Positions 42,895 through 53,473 of a stretch of DNA of 64,000 bases are shown in pieces. The notes under the pieces are model-generated. The model was not told the DNA's origin, searched no databases, and saw nothing but the letters and a program-made list of their open reading frames with translations. The stretch covers positions 27,035,657 to 27,099,656 of the forward strand of contig NC_046674.1 in NCBI RefSeq assembly GCF_003369915.1, in the 5' to 3' direction. The position numbers and the translations under genes were made by a program. The stretch is from Drosophila miranda (lineage: Eukaryota; Arthropoda; Insecta; Diptera; Drosophilidae). Each line of letters begins with the position of its first letter. Position 1 is the stretch's first letter.

Positions 42895-45800
42895 ATGCAA
42901 CAGAACGCGGCCAGCAATCCGTTTTCGATGGCCACCTACGTGGACCGGCCGCAGATGGGGCTGGATGTGGAATTCGGCGCCGATCCGGCCAGCGGGGCAG
43001 CCTTCTTCCAGACCGATGGCCGCAAGCACGATGACCTGAAACAGATGCTAGACAGCAACAAGGACGGCCTCAAGCTGGAGGCCATGAAGCGTATCATTGG
43101 CATGATTGCGCGTGGTCGCGACGCCAGCGACCTCTTTCCGGCCGTCGTCAAGAACGTCGTCTCGAAAAACATCGAAGTGAAGAAGCTCGTCTACGTCTAC
43201 CTGGTGCGCTATGCCGAGGAGCAGCAGGACCTTGCTCTGCTCTCCATCTCCACATTCCAGCGTGCCCTTAAAGACCCCAATCAGCTGATCAGAGCCTCGG
43301 CCCTGCGAGTGCTCTCCTCCATTCGGGTCAGCATGATAGTGCCGATTGTGATGCTGGCCATACGCGACAGCGCCGCCGATCTGAGTCCGTATGTCCGCAA
43401 AACAGCTGCCCATGCCATACCAAAACTCTACTCCCTGGATGCCGATCAAAAGGACGAGCTGGTCATGGTGATCGAGAAGCTGCTCTCGGACCGCACTACG
43501 CTGGTGGTGGGGTCAGCGGTGATGGCCTTCGACGAGGTAAGCCCAGGCTCCCCCAGTTCCTGCGTTACAGAGTAACGATGATTCTTCATCCGATTTCAGG
43601 TCTGTCCGGAACGCGTAGATCTCATACACAAGAACTATCGCAAGCTCTGCAATCTTCTGGTGGACGTGGACGAGTGGGGCCAGGTGATAATCATCAATAT
43701 GCTCACCCGCTATGCCCGCACACAGTTCGTTGATCCTAATGCCGATGAGGAGCTGCTCGACGGGGCCAGCGAGGCGCCACACAATGAGAGATTCTACGAA
43801 GAGTCATCCAACAACTCCAACTCTTCCAACAGCGATGAAGCCTCCAGTGATGACGAGAAGACCAAATCGCGCCCTGCAAACAGCAGCAGCAACAACGGAG
43901 GAACTCCCAGCTCTCCGAGCAGCAGCTACCACATCGATGTGGACCATCGCCTGCTACTGCGCCAAACGAAGCCGCTGCTTCAATCGCGGAATGCCTCTGT
44001 GGTGATGGCCGTGGCTCAGCTCTACCATCACGTGGCCCCCCGCAACGAGGTGCAGTTGATAGCCAAGGCACTCATTCGTCTGCTGCGCTCCCACAAGGAG
44101 GTGCAGAGCGTGGTACTCAACTGCATCGCCTCGATGTCCACCAAGCGCAAGGCAATCTTTGAGCCCCATTTGAAGTCGTTCTTTGTGCGCACCAGCGATC
44201 CCACGCACCTCAAGCTCCTCAAGCTGGACATACTGACCAATCTGGCGTCGGCGTCCAGCATCTCCCTGATCCTACGCGAATTCCAGACGTACATCTCTAG
44301 CAGCGACCGCTCCTTTGTGGCTGCCACCATACAGGCCATCGGCCGTTGTGCGGCTAGCATTAAGGAGGTAACCGAGACCTGTCTCAGCGGCCTGGTGCAT
44401 CTGCTATCCAATCACGATGGTGAGTACACAGCACAGCACATCACAGATCAGAGCTAATCTCTAATCAAATAAAATCCCCCTTTGCAGAGCATGTGGTTGC
44501 CGAGAGTGTGGTGGTAATCAAGCGACTGCTGCAGACAAAGGCTGCCGAACACTTTGAGATTATCACACAAATGGCCAAGCTGATCGATTACATCAATGTG
44601 CCTGCGGCAAGGGCCGCCATCATTTGGCTGATTGGCGAATACAACGAAAAGGTACCGCTGATTGCGCCTGATGTGCTGCGCAAGATGGCCAAGTCGTTTG
44701 TGGACGAGCAGGATGTGGTCAAGCTGCAGGTGTTAAATCTGGGCGTGAAGCTCTATCTGACCAATCCGCAGCAGACGTCGCTGCTGTGCCAGTACGTCTT
44801 TACGCTGGCCCGCTACGATAACAACTACGATGTGCGCGATCGGGCCCGTTTCCTGCGCCAGTTCATCTTCCCGGCCAACGGCGCCAGCACCGTTCTCACG
44901 CAGAGCGCCCGCCAGGTGTTTCTGGCCAGCAAGCCGGCCCCCGTGCCGGAGAGCAAGTACCGTGATACCAACAACTTCCAGCTGGGCTCGCTCTCACACT
45001 ATCTGAATATGCCGGCCACTGGATACAAGGAGCTGCCTACGTTCCCTGCCCTGGCGCCCGACTCGAGTGTGCGCAACATCCCTGGCTTTGTGCAGGAGAA
45101 GCTGCCCAACGAGAGTTCCCCGCTTTCGCACTCCAAGTCCGCCTCGGGCGGTAGCTCTCAGGGCGGCAGCAAAGAGCCGCGCGAGAAGGGCTTCCTTTCC
45201 GAGTCGGAGGACAAGTCCTCGGCATATTCCGAGTCCAGTAGCGGTAGCGGCACTAGTGACAGTGCCTCCAACAGCGATGAAAGCGAAAGCAGCGACGAGG
45301 AACAGCAGCAGAAGCCTAAGGCGAAGCCGAAACTGGTTAACAGTGAGCCCAAAAAAACGGCAGCAGTGGAAAAGGAGTCGACAATGCTGATCGATGCGGG
45401 CAACAATGAAGTGGACCCCATTACCACGACGACCAGCAACAACATGAATATTAACAACAGCAATGCCGCTGGCGATTCAGGAACCTCGGACAGCGGGGAA
45501 TCCTCATTGTACAGCGGCAGCAGCAGCGGCAGCGATACGGGCAGCGAAAATGAACAGGAAGAGCCCAAAAAGGAGGAGAAGCAGCAGCAGCAGCAGGAGC
45601 AGCAACCATCGAAGGCGACTCTAGAGACAACAACAGCTGCCAAGCAGCAAAAAAGCAATCTGGATTTGTTACTCGATCTGGATGACATTCCGCCCATTGG
45701 TCCCGTGATGACGCCCTCGCTGGGTGGCTTCCTGACGCCGGGTAATCATATCAAAGCAAAATGTATTAAATTGAACTAGGTTCCTAATTGATTCGCATTC

Positions 45801-46598
45801 TCCTTTATAGGTACCCCCTTGATCGGAGGCCAGGCTGCCCCTTTGCAGCCGCAGCATGCCCGCAATCGGATCGAGTTGGTCGGACCGTCGCACATCGAGT
45901 TCAAGCACAAGGAGCTACTCAACAAGGTGAGCGGCCATGGTCTGCAGGTGGCCTACCGCTTTACGCGTGCCCCCCACCTGTACTCCTCGAGCATGTGCTC
46001 CATTGAGTTGCAGTTCCACAATCGCGGCGAGAAGGAGATCGCCAGCATCCGCCTGGGCCAGCAGACGCTGCCCGCGGGTATGCAGCTTAACGAATTTAAT
46101 CCCGTGACGATGCTGCAGCCGCAGCAAATGGCCAGTGGCATCCTGGGTGTAGACTTCAATGATTCCACCCATGCCATTGACTTGGAGCTGCTGTCCAGCG
46201 CTGGCAGCTCGCGGGTTCAGCTGAAGCCGCCGGTGGGAGAACTGGTGAGGGCCGTCCAGATTGGGGAGAGCTGCCATCGCGAGGAGCGCGCCAAGCTGCG
46301 GGGCATGAACGAGCATCAGTGTGAGCTGCGCGGCATGCAGCGGGAGATGGTCGATGTGGCAGCGCTGAAGCAAAAAGTCTTCGAGTGCATCAATGTGGCC
46401 CACACGCACAGCACGCCCTCCGCCCAAGTGCACTGCTTTGCGGGCCAGACGCTCAGCTCGAAGAGCCTCGTCCTGCTCACCCTCCAATGGCAGACGGACG
46501 AGGCCCTCACACTGCTGGTCAACTGCGAGAAGATGGTCATCGGCTCCATGGTGCTCAACGAGCTGCGAAACGCGCTCCAGCTTAGCTTTGCCATGTGA
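42895..46598 (+). CDS. rb: Ruby, beta3 subunit of the AP-3 adaptor complex
   Basis: Exons are 42895-43536, 43600-44419, 44488-45741 and 45811-46598, totalling 3,504 nt, or 1,167 aa. Residues of about 30-600 form the adaptin N-terminal HEAT solenoid ([56 protein letters not shown]). A Ser/Asn-rich loop interrupts it at about 282-323. Residues of about 715-880 are the acidic, Ser-rich hinge typical of beta3 ([18 protein letters not shown]). The last exon carries the appendage-type domain ([40 protein letters not shown]). AP-3 sorts cargo to lysosome-related organelles; in flies its loss affects eye pigment granules. The junctions fit by phase throughout. AATAAA lies at 47206-47211. Confidence 0.97.
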
Positions 46599-47700
46599 GC
46601 AGCAGCGTCTAGCACTAGAATGAGCGAGACGGCGATAAGACGGCGCGCCCAGAAGGGCAATCGAGAACAAATGATGAAAGCCTCTCACAACGTAAATCTA
46701 AGCATTCAAATAGCTATATATATACACATAAATCATGACGATGATTCTATTGCTTTTACTATTCCTATATACAAAAAAAAAAAAAAAACAAAAACGTGCA
46801 ACAACAGCAAGTTCCATACTCCTCCAATTGCTGCCCCAGGTACCAGCTCCTCTTCCCTAGATAGATATGCGAGTGTGTGTACTATATTGCATGATTCTGT
46901 ATATGTATGTATGTATGTCGCAAGTGTCTCTGCACTATATATATTTGTACTATATACACGTGTATATACATATATGGTTATATCCGTATATGGGATACAC
47001 TTTTACTTGGATAGTACTATCGTACCCGTACTCGTAACTCGTGTTTGATGTTGTAAATCTGTTGCCTTCGTGCTCTATGCGGCCTTCTTCAAAACGTAGC
47101 AAAGACAAACGAATATCGAATCTATATATATATTATTCATACTATATTATATACAGCGCAAAAACTGAATGATATAAAATGAAATGAAAAACGTAATGAA
47201 AGAGTAATAAAAAATATACCAAATGTTAACGCATTCATCTGCCTGAGAAACAAAACATATGTACATATGTACATACATACGTATGTATGTGCAAACAAGT
47301 AATGTGATCGAATCAAGTAAATTCCCTGCCATGGTCTGGGAGTGTGAGTATGGCCCCATCACAAAAGAGTATTGTATCAAGAAAGTTATTATTTTCTAGG
47401 CCAGCGGTGGGCAGTCTTGCCGCTTTGGCAGCAGTCCAACAACAGAAATACCTTTATTAGTGAAACTTGAGTTGAGCAGCAATGTCATGCACAAGACATG
47501 TATTTTACGTTTTTAAAGACTTAAAGATTTTGAATTTTATTAGAGAACTGTTGGGAGTATTATCAATATTTTATTATATCTTAACTGTCTTTATACATTA
47601 TTGGGTTTCATATCATATCATATTTCATCCTTATTATCGTATTAAAGTACATTCAACGATTGACAATGAAATAGAAAAACTGAAAAACTGTAGGAACAAT
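46599..47700. other. 3' region of ruby and of the linker-histone gene (convergent)
   Basis: Contains an A run (46772-46787), TATATA-rich sequence, AATAAA for ruby at 47206-47211, two perfect palindromes (47255-47270 and 47271-47290), and the end of the minus-strand gene at 47701. No gene is seen. Confidence 0.6.
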
Positions 47701-49040
47701 TTATTTGCGCTTGCGCGCGGTCTTCTTGACCAGAGCCTGGGGCGTTGAGGTGGCCTGGGCCACCAGCATATTTTCCAATAGATCTTTGTCCACATCAGGA
47801 AGACTCTTGCCTTCCATCTGCTTGACCGCTTTCACGTTCACTGCCTCACCCTTTGCCCTTTTTTGTATGGGCTTCTTTAGTTTTAGGTTAATTTTAACGC
47901 TGCCCTTTCCTTTTCCCTTTCCCTTGCTAGTCTCTGGCGCTTCGGCAGCGTCATCATCATCATCATCAAATACCAATTCAGTCATTATTTTCTTAAAAGG
48001 CTTTTCAGATGGACCTGCCATTTCCACTTCCATAGCGGCCAGAACTGCAGCACCAGCGGCTGCTTTGCTCGATGTGGAAGCCACAGCGGCAACATCACCC
48101 TCGTCCGTCTTCAATTTCTTTCTGGGCTGCAGGAGAGAAGGGGTGGAGAGAAGATTGTACATAGAAGATCATAGGGGAGAGGATTGTTTCTACTTACTTG
48201 ATTAGTTTTTCTTTCTGAAGGCTTCGCAGGCTTTTCCTTCGCAGGCTTTTCCTTCGCAGGCTTTTCCTTTCCTGGTTTAGCTTTGGGTTTCGGCTTAGCC
48301 TTTGCTTTATTCTCTTCGGCCGCCACCGCTTTCTTTGGTTTGGGCTTCACCTTCTTGGACGTAGCCTTGGCTTCTTCCTTGGCCTTGGCTTTCTCCTCTG
48401 CTTTCTTGGCCCGTTCCTGGGCCTTCTGCTCCGCCTTGGCCTTATTGGCTTTCATTTTTTGCATAGCTTTTCGTTCATTTTTCGTGGTTTCGGAAAGCTT
48501 GAATGAAAGTTTATTCTGCACCACTTGACCGCTGGTCACGCTCTGCTTGAGCACCTTGTGCACCAGCAAAATTAAGCGACGCTCGTTCTCCACCTTGTGG
48601 CCATTGCTCTTGAGGTACTTGACAATGGCCCGAACCGATGATCCACTTCTACTGTTCAGTGCTTGCAGTGCATCCAGTGCCATCGAGAGAACAGTGTTCA
48701 TACGCTTACGCGCCCGTCCATCCTCAGGGGGCGGAGTGGGATATATAGGCGGGAATGCAGTATCCTCTTCGGAATCTGACATAGATTCCTCCTCCTCCCT
48801 GGAGGGCCCATTCACTGCCGGAGCTTTTGTCACTCCTACGGCTCCTTCTTCATCGTCTGTTTGCTCAGCATCTTCTTCATCGTCTGTTTGCTCAACATCT
48901 TTTTCATCGTCGGTTTGCACTGTTTTCTTCTGCACATCTGCAGGGTCTTCATCACTTTCGGACCCGAACATCGACCCCTCTGATTGGGACTCATTTCGTT
49001 CGGGAATTTCGTTTTCACTTTCTTCAGCCGTACTATTCAT
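47701..49040 (-). CDS. Divergent linker histone with acidic N-terminal tail (BigH1-like)
   Basis: Exons are 48198-49040 and 47701-48126, totalling 1,269 nt, or 422 aa. Residues 1 to about 100 are strongly acidic with tandem EQTDDEEDA-type repeats. Residues of about 105-185 form a GH1/H15 winged helix (MNTVLSMALDALQALNSRSG, SVRAIVKYLKSNG, RLILLVHKVLKQSVTSGQVV). The C-terminal part is Lys/Ala/Pro-rich with KEKPAKEKPAK repeats, then a short acidic patch and a basic end (KKTARKRK). Canonical histone H1 is about 250 aa, lacks introns and lacks an acidic head. The layout resembles the fly germline and early-embryo linker histone BigH1, though I place BigH1 elsewhere in D. melanogaster, so this could be an ortholog that moved or a paralog. 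The transcript is probably polyadenylated: AATAAA overlaps the stop codon (47700-47705). Confidence 0.8.
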
Positions 49041-49549
49041 CTTGCTACAAATTTGTTTAACAATTACAATAATTTTACAGAGCACAAATACACAAGTACG
49101 TGGCGAACACTCAATTTATTGCGCAGTAATGCCAATGTCATACGGTAAAATCGACATATAATGCAATGGATAGACCAAAGAATACGACAAACTGGCAAAA
49201 TGGTAGTCACAAAATGTGAGCACTCCAATAGTGCCAGAGATCCCAAAGCCAGAGAACGACAACTCTGAGAGGGAGAGTAACATTCTGCTTTCTTACTCTC
49301 TCTTTTTATTAGGAGTAGTTGATGCCTGGGCTTTACAGCGAGCTTTAACTGTAACTGTTCTCTGACTTAACAAGTGAAGCTTAAACTAAGCACTTAGAAC
49401 ATTGAAAGTCGATAGATCGGCCAGCAATTCAAACGCCGATTTCAGCAAAACCTGATATAATATTTCCATGCGATTAATTTTAGAATATTGTGAATTGTGC
49501 ATTTCATAAAAATGGTTTTAATTTTACCTCCATATATTTTATATATTCT

Positions 49550-49985
49550 TATACCAGGTACTCGAAGAGTATAGGGGTATATTAGATTTGTGGTTAAAGT
49601 GGATGTGGATGTGTGTAAAACCCAGAAGGAAGCTTTTTCGACACCATAGAGTAAATATATTCTTGATCAGCGTCAAAGTCTGTCTCTCCGTCTGTTTTTC
49701 CGTCTTGTTTGACGCCTAGTTCTCAGAGACCATAGAGCTAGAGCAACAAAATTTTGTATCCAAAAGAACGAAAATAAGTGGCATCCAAAATATTGAAGAT
49801 ACAAGAAAACCAAAAACGCACAATCATAGAGAAGGGCCTTATCTAGCATGTTGCCGAATCTGAATCAGAGCGGATCAATTTTCTAGCCAGAAGGAATATA
49901 TGAAATTGCAGTGTCTACGCAACGCGTTCTCTCTCTCTTTCACACTCTACCTCGTTCAGTGCGAGTAAGCGGGATAAAACGGCTG
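49550..49985 (+). mobile_element. Degenerate DINE-1/mini-me-like element
   Basis: Starts ATACCAGGTACTCGAAGAGTATAGGGGTAT, a diverged form of the 5' hairpin of the younger copies. It continues through GTGGATGTGTGTAA, ATTCTTGATCAGCGTCAAAG and a decayed GTCY tract (GTCTGTCTCTCCGTCTG), then CTCAGAGACCATAGAGCTAG. It lacks most of the 3' half. Confidence 0.7.
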
Positions 49986-50204
49986 GTAAAAAGAGACAAA
50001 TGTTAAAAAATAATGTAAATAAAATTAAAAATACATAAAATCTAAAATATAAAAAATATAAAAATCTCCCCAACGGTTCGACCTATTTATATAAAAGAAA
50101 TGTTTAGCAATAAATCAATTTGTGCGAACACCGATACCAAATGACGTATAAAATATGTTGTGTAAATAATATCAATCATAAGCTGACACATGATATGCAA
50201 CTGT

Positions 50205-51325
50205 TTATACCCGATACTCAAAATGAGTATTGGGGTATATTAGATTTGTGGTAAAAGTGGATGTGTGTAACGTCCAGAAGGAATTGTTTCCGACCCCATA
50301 AAGTATATATATTCTTGATCAGCATCAATAGCCGAGTCGATTGAGCCCTGTCTGTCTGTCCGTCTGTCCGTCCGTCCGTCCGTCCGTCCGTCCGTCTGTC
50401 CGTCCCCTTCAGCGCCTAGTGCTCAAAGACTATAAGAGCTAGAGCAACGATGTTTTGGATCCAGACTTCTGTGATATGTCACTGCTACAAAAATATTTCA
50501 AAACTTCGCCCCGCCCACTTCCGCCCCCACAAAGGACGAAAATCTGTGGCATCCACAATTTTAAAGATATGAGAAAACCAAAAACGTAGAATTGTAGAGA
50601 ATGACCATATCTTTAAGACTGCGGAATCTGAATTGGATCGTATTATTATTATAGCCAGCATCAAGAAAACAATTTCATTTTTTCTCGCCCTGTCTCTCTC
50701 TAACACACACGTAGCATAGGCGGCTTTGCTTAGAGTAAAACATTAGCGCCTAGATCTCAGAGACTACAAAAGCTAAAGCAACCAAATTTGGTATCCACAC
50801 TCCAAATATATCGGACCGAGACGAGTTTGTTTCAAAATTTCGCCACACCCCCTTCCGCCCCCGCAAGGGACGAAAATCTGGGGATATTCAAAAATCTCAG
50901 AGACTATTAAGGCTAGAGTAACCAAATTTGGTATCCGCACTCCTGTTAGATCTTAATATAAAACTTGTATCTCAAAGTTTCGCCCCACCCCCTTCCGCCC
51001 ACACAAAGGACGAAAATCTGTTGCATCCACAATATTGCACATTCGAGAAAACATTCGCAGAATCATAGATAATGACCATATCTATCAGATTGCTGAATCT
51101 GGATCAGATCAGATCATTTTTATAGCCAATAGGAACAAATCAATTTGCAGTGGCTACGCAGCGCCCGACGTCACGCTCAGACTGATTTTCTGTCTCTCTC
51201 GCACGCACTCTTTGTCGTGTCGTTTAATATTAGCGGCGTCTGCCGGAGGAAAGCCATACTGACTTAGTATCGGGTATAACCGTAGAGTTGCGGTGTCCGC
51301 AGCAACTCACAACGTTCCCCCTCGT
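50205..51325 (+). mobile_element. Full-length DINE-1/mini-me-like element (non-autonomous Helentron type)
   Basis: Begins TTATACCCGATACTCAAAAT with a 5' hairpin (ATACCCGATACTC/GAGTATTGGGGTAT). It has a conserved core (ATTCTTGATCAGCATCAATA, 50311-50330) preceded by TATATAT and followed by a GTCY array, several copies of a CTCAGAGACTATA...ACGAAAATCTG block, a 3' subterminal repeat AGTATCGGGTATAA that is the reverse complement of the first 14 bases, and a terminal hairpin GAGTTGCGG...CCGCAGCAACTC ending CCCCCTCGT. The TA and GTCY proto-microsatellites around a conserved core are the hallmark of mini-me elements of Diptera. No coding capacity is present. Confidence 0.8.
50350..50404 (+). repeat. 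GTCY microsatellite within the DINE-1-like element
   Basis: About 14 units of GTCT/GTCC follow the element core. The array is shorter in the copy at 61349 (about 6 units at 61494-61517) and decayed at 49550, so it varies between copies. Confidence 0.9.
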
Positions 51326-53473
51326 CTTATTTTGTCTTTTGCATCATTGATAAAATACAAAATTGGCTTTAGTTTTCAATTATTTTGATGTTTATTCACG
51401 CTTGTTCTTTGTTGCTTTCTCCACTCACCAAACAGAATAGAATATAATTTAATATAAGAAGGCGGCAGGGCGTTGCATGCAGTTGCTGCTGTTCGTTCAA
51501 ACGAAATTCATTAATCCGGTTGGGTCTTCATACATAGTAGTAGATCATGGATCATAGATACGTCGGGGGATAGTAGTGCATAAATAACAAATTTCTCAAA
51601 TCCTACGCTTCTTTCTCTGCCTGTGTCCGTGTGTGTGTTGGCCCGGGGGTCCGGATATATCCAGATCTCCGGCTGTGGGAGTGTGTCTGCGTTCAGTGTC
51701 TTAAGTTGGGAATTCTGCACAATTAAAAAGCTCAATTTCATGCTTATCATATAAACGATTTTGGTTTTGATCGCTAGGTAAGTTTAGTTTAGTTTTGTTT
51801 GGATTTGGAATTGCAACTGCACTTAAAAATCCCATTGATTCAAGTAGTACGAGTAGGTATTAGTAGTTGTAGTTGAGTTGAAGTGTTACGAGTAGAGGCT
51901 AGGCTAGGTTAGGTTCGGGTTCGGGTTCGGTTAGACTAGGCTTTTAGGCTTTTTTTTTTGCTTTTGCTTTTCCTTTTGTTTTTGCACCCAGGTAAAGGGT
52001 TCAACGGATTGAAAATTGAAAGTTCGAAAACGATGAGTGAGTGATCAATGAGCGAGGAAGCTTCTAGTATGTTATCTAGTGTATTGTATGTATGTATTAT
52101 GTAGTTCCTTATGATGCGAGAAGTGGTGTGCATATATGGAGGGTTTAGGGGGCTATACTGGTAAGACAATGAGTAATAGTATGGTGTGCCATATGAGTAG
52201 ATCTTTTTGGGTGGTAGATAGTATGGATATATAGGTTATATATATATGTATATGTATGTGGGTATGTCGTATGTATTGTATTCCGGGGATTGTATAGTCT
52301 CGACCAGGCATAGAGCGTTTTTGTATACAATATAGTGTGGTATTATCGTTCTCTCCTCGTATGGAATCGTACTCGTATAATATCATATGCCGTAGCCTTC
52401 AATTTGCTTTGCTTCATATAAAACTAATTTGTTTTTTATTTTATTTTTTGTGTGGTTTTTTCTCTTTTAAATGTATATGTATGTATATGTATATGCCATG
52501 TATATGTATATATTGATTTATGTGTGTATGTCTAAGGATGATTTTCAATCACTTATTGTTACGTACGGTGTTTGGTATAACATGCTTTTTTGCTTGGACT
52601 AGCTGGACGAGATGGCCTGCAACTCTCGCCCTCTTCTGTTCGTTTTTCGTTCAATTTCGTTTCTACCGGTTTCGTATTCGTATTCGTTTTCGTATTCATC
52701 TTTATCCGTCTTCCGCTCTTTCTTTTGTCCTCTCTGTTCTTTTACTGTTTTACTGTTACATTAACATATCTGAAGCATATTTCATTTTATTGTGTGTTTG
52801 TTTCGGTTTATCTTTCAGGGGTCTAAGGGTGTAAGGGATTGTTTAGTTTTTCTATTAACGAGGAACGAAATTGCAGCGATTTGCAAGCGAAGCTTTTGGT
52901 GATGGTTGGAGGAAGAGGCGGTTCAAAACGGGGGGCCTAAAACGGACGGATTGGTACCGTTAGTTCGGTTAACCGTTCGATGCCTGCTGCTGCTGGTGCA
53001 TTACATACATATATCGTTAGATTTGTTTTTCTTTTTTTCATTTCATTCAGTTATCGCTATGCATAAGTATTCGACTGAGGTGCGGCTGCATTCCCGCTCA
53101 GAATCAGAGAATCGAGAGATCAGTTTTGGTTGGGTTGGTTGGGTGGGTGGGGGATGGGATGGGATGTGTGTGCACAGTATACTCCGCTGTGACGTCAATT
53201 CCGTACACCATTCTGTTTGCGTCACCTCTTAAGTTCAATGCCCTGTTGTTGGGTGTTTGTGTTTCGATTTTTTGATTACGCCATTATTATTCAGTTATAT
53301 ATGCAGTATATATACCTATATATTATATACTTGTGTGTGTTTGTATGTGTGTGGCTGTGTGTGTCTGTCTGTATGGCCCGATAGCTAAAGCATTTAATGT
53401 GTTTTTATCGACTCTGCTTAGTGGATTTAACTGCAGCTTCGTCTAAGGCCGGCAGGCAATGCTCTCCCCGTGC

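Larger units (their letters stand above)
49041..53473. other. Intergenic region with DINE-1-like repeats, then the 3' flank of CG3556
   Basis: 49041-49545 is unique flank of the histone gene. 49550-51325 holds two DINE-1-like copies with a short gap. 51326-53473 is AT-rich with GT/TATG simple repeats (52460-52520, 53330-53370) and may include a long 3' UTR of CG3556. No coding sequence is seen. Confidence 0.6.

Noticed and set aside
45915-46688. Minus-strand 257-aa frame opposite the last ruby exon
   Set aside because: The plus strand encodes the AP-3 beta appendage with proper splice phase; the reverse frame is a by-product of GC-rich codons.
50350-50404. Regular short repeats that might suggest a CRISPR array
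   Set aside because: It is a 4-bp GTCY microsatellite in a eukaryotic transposable element, with no spacers.
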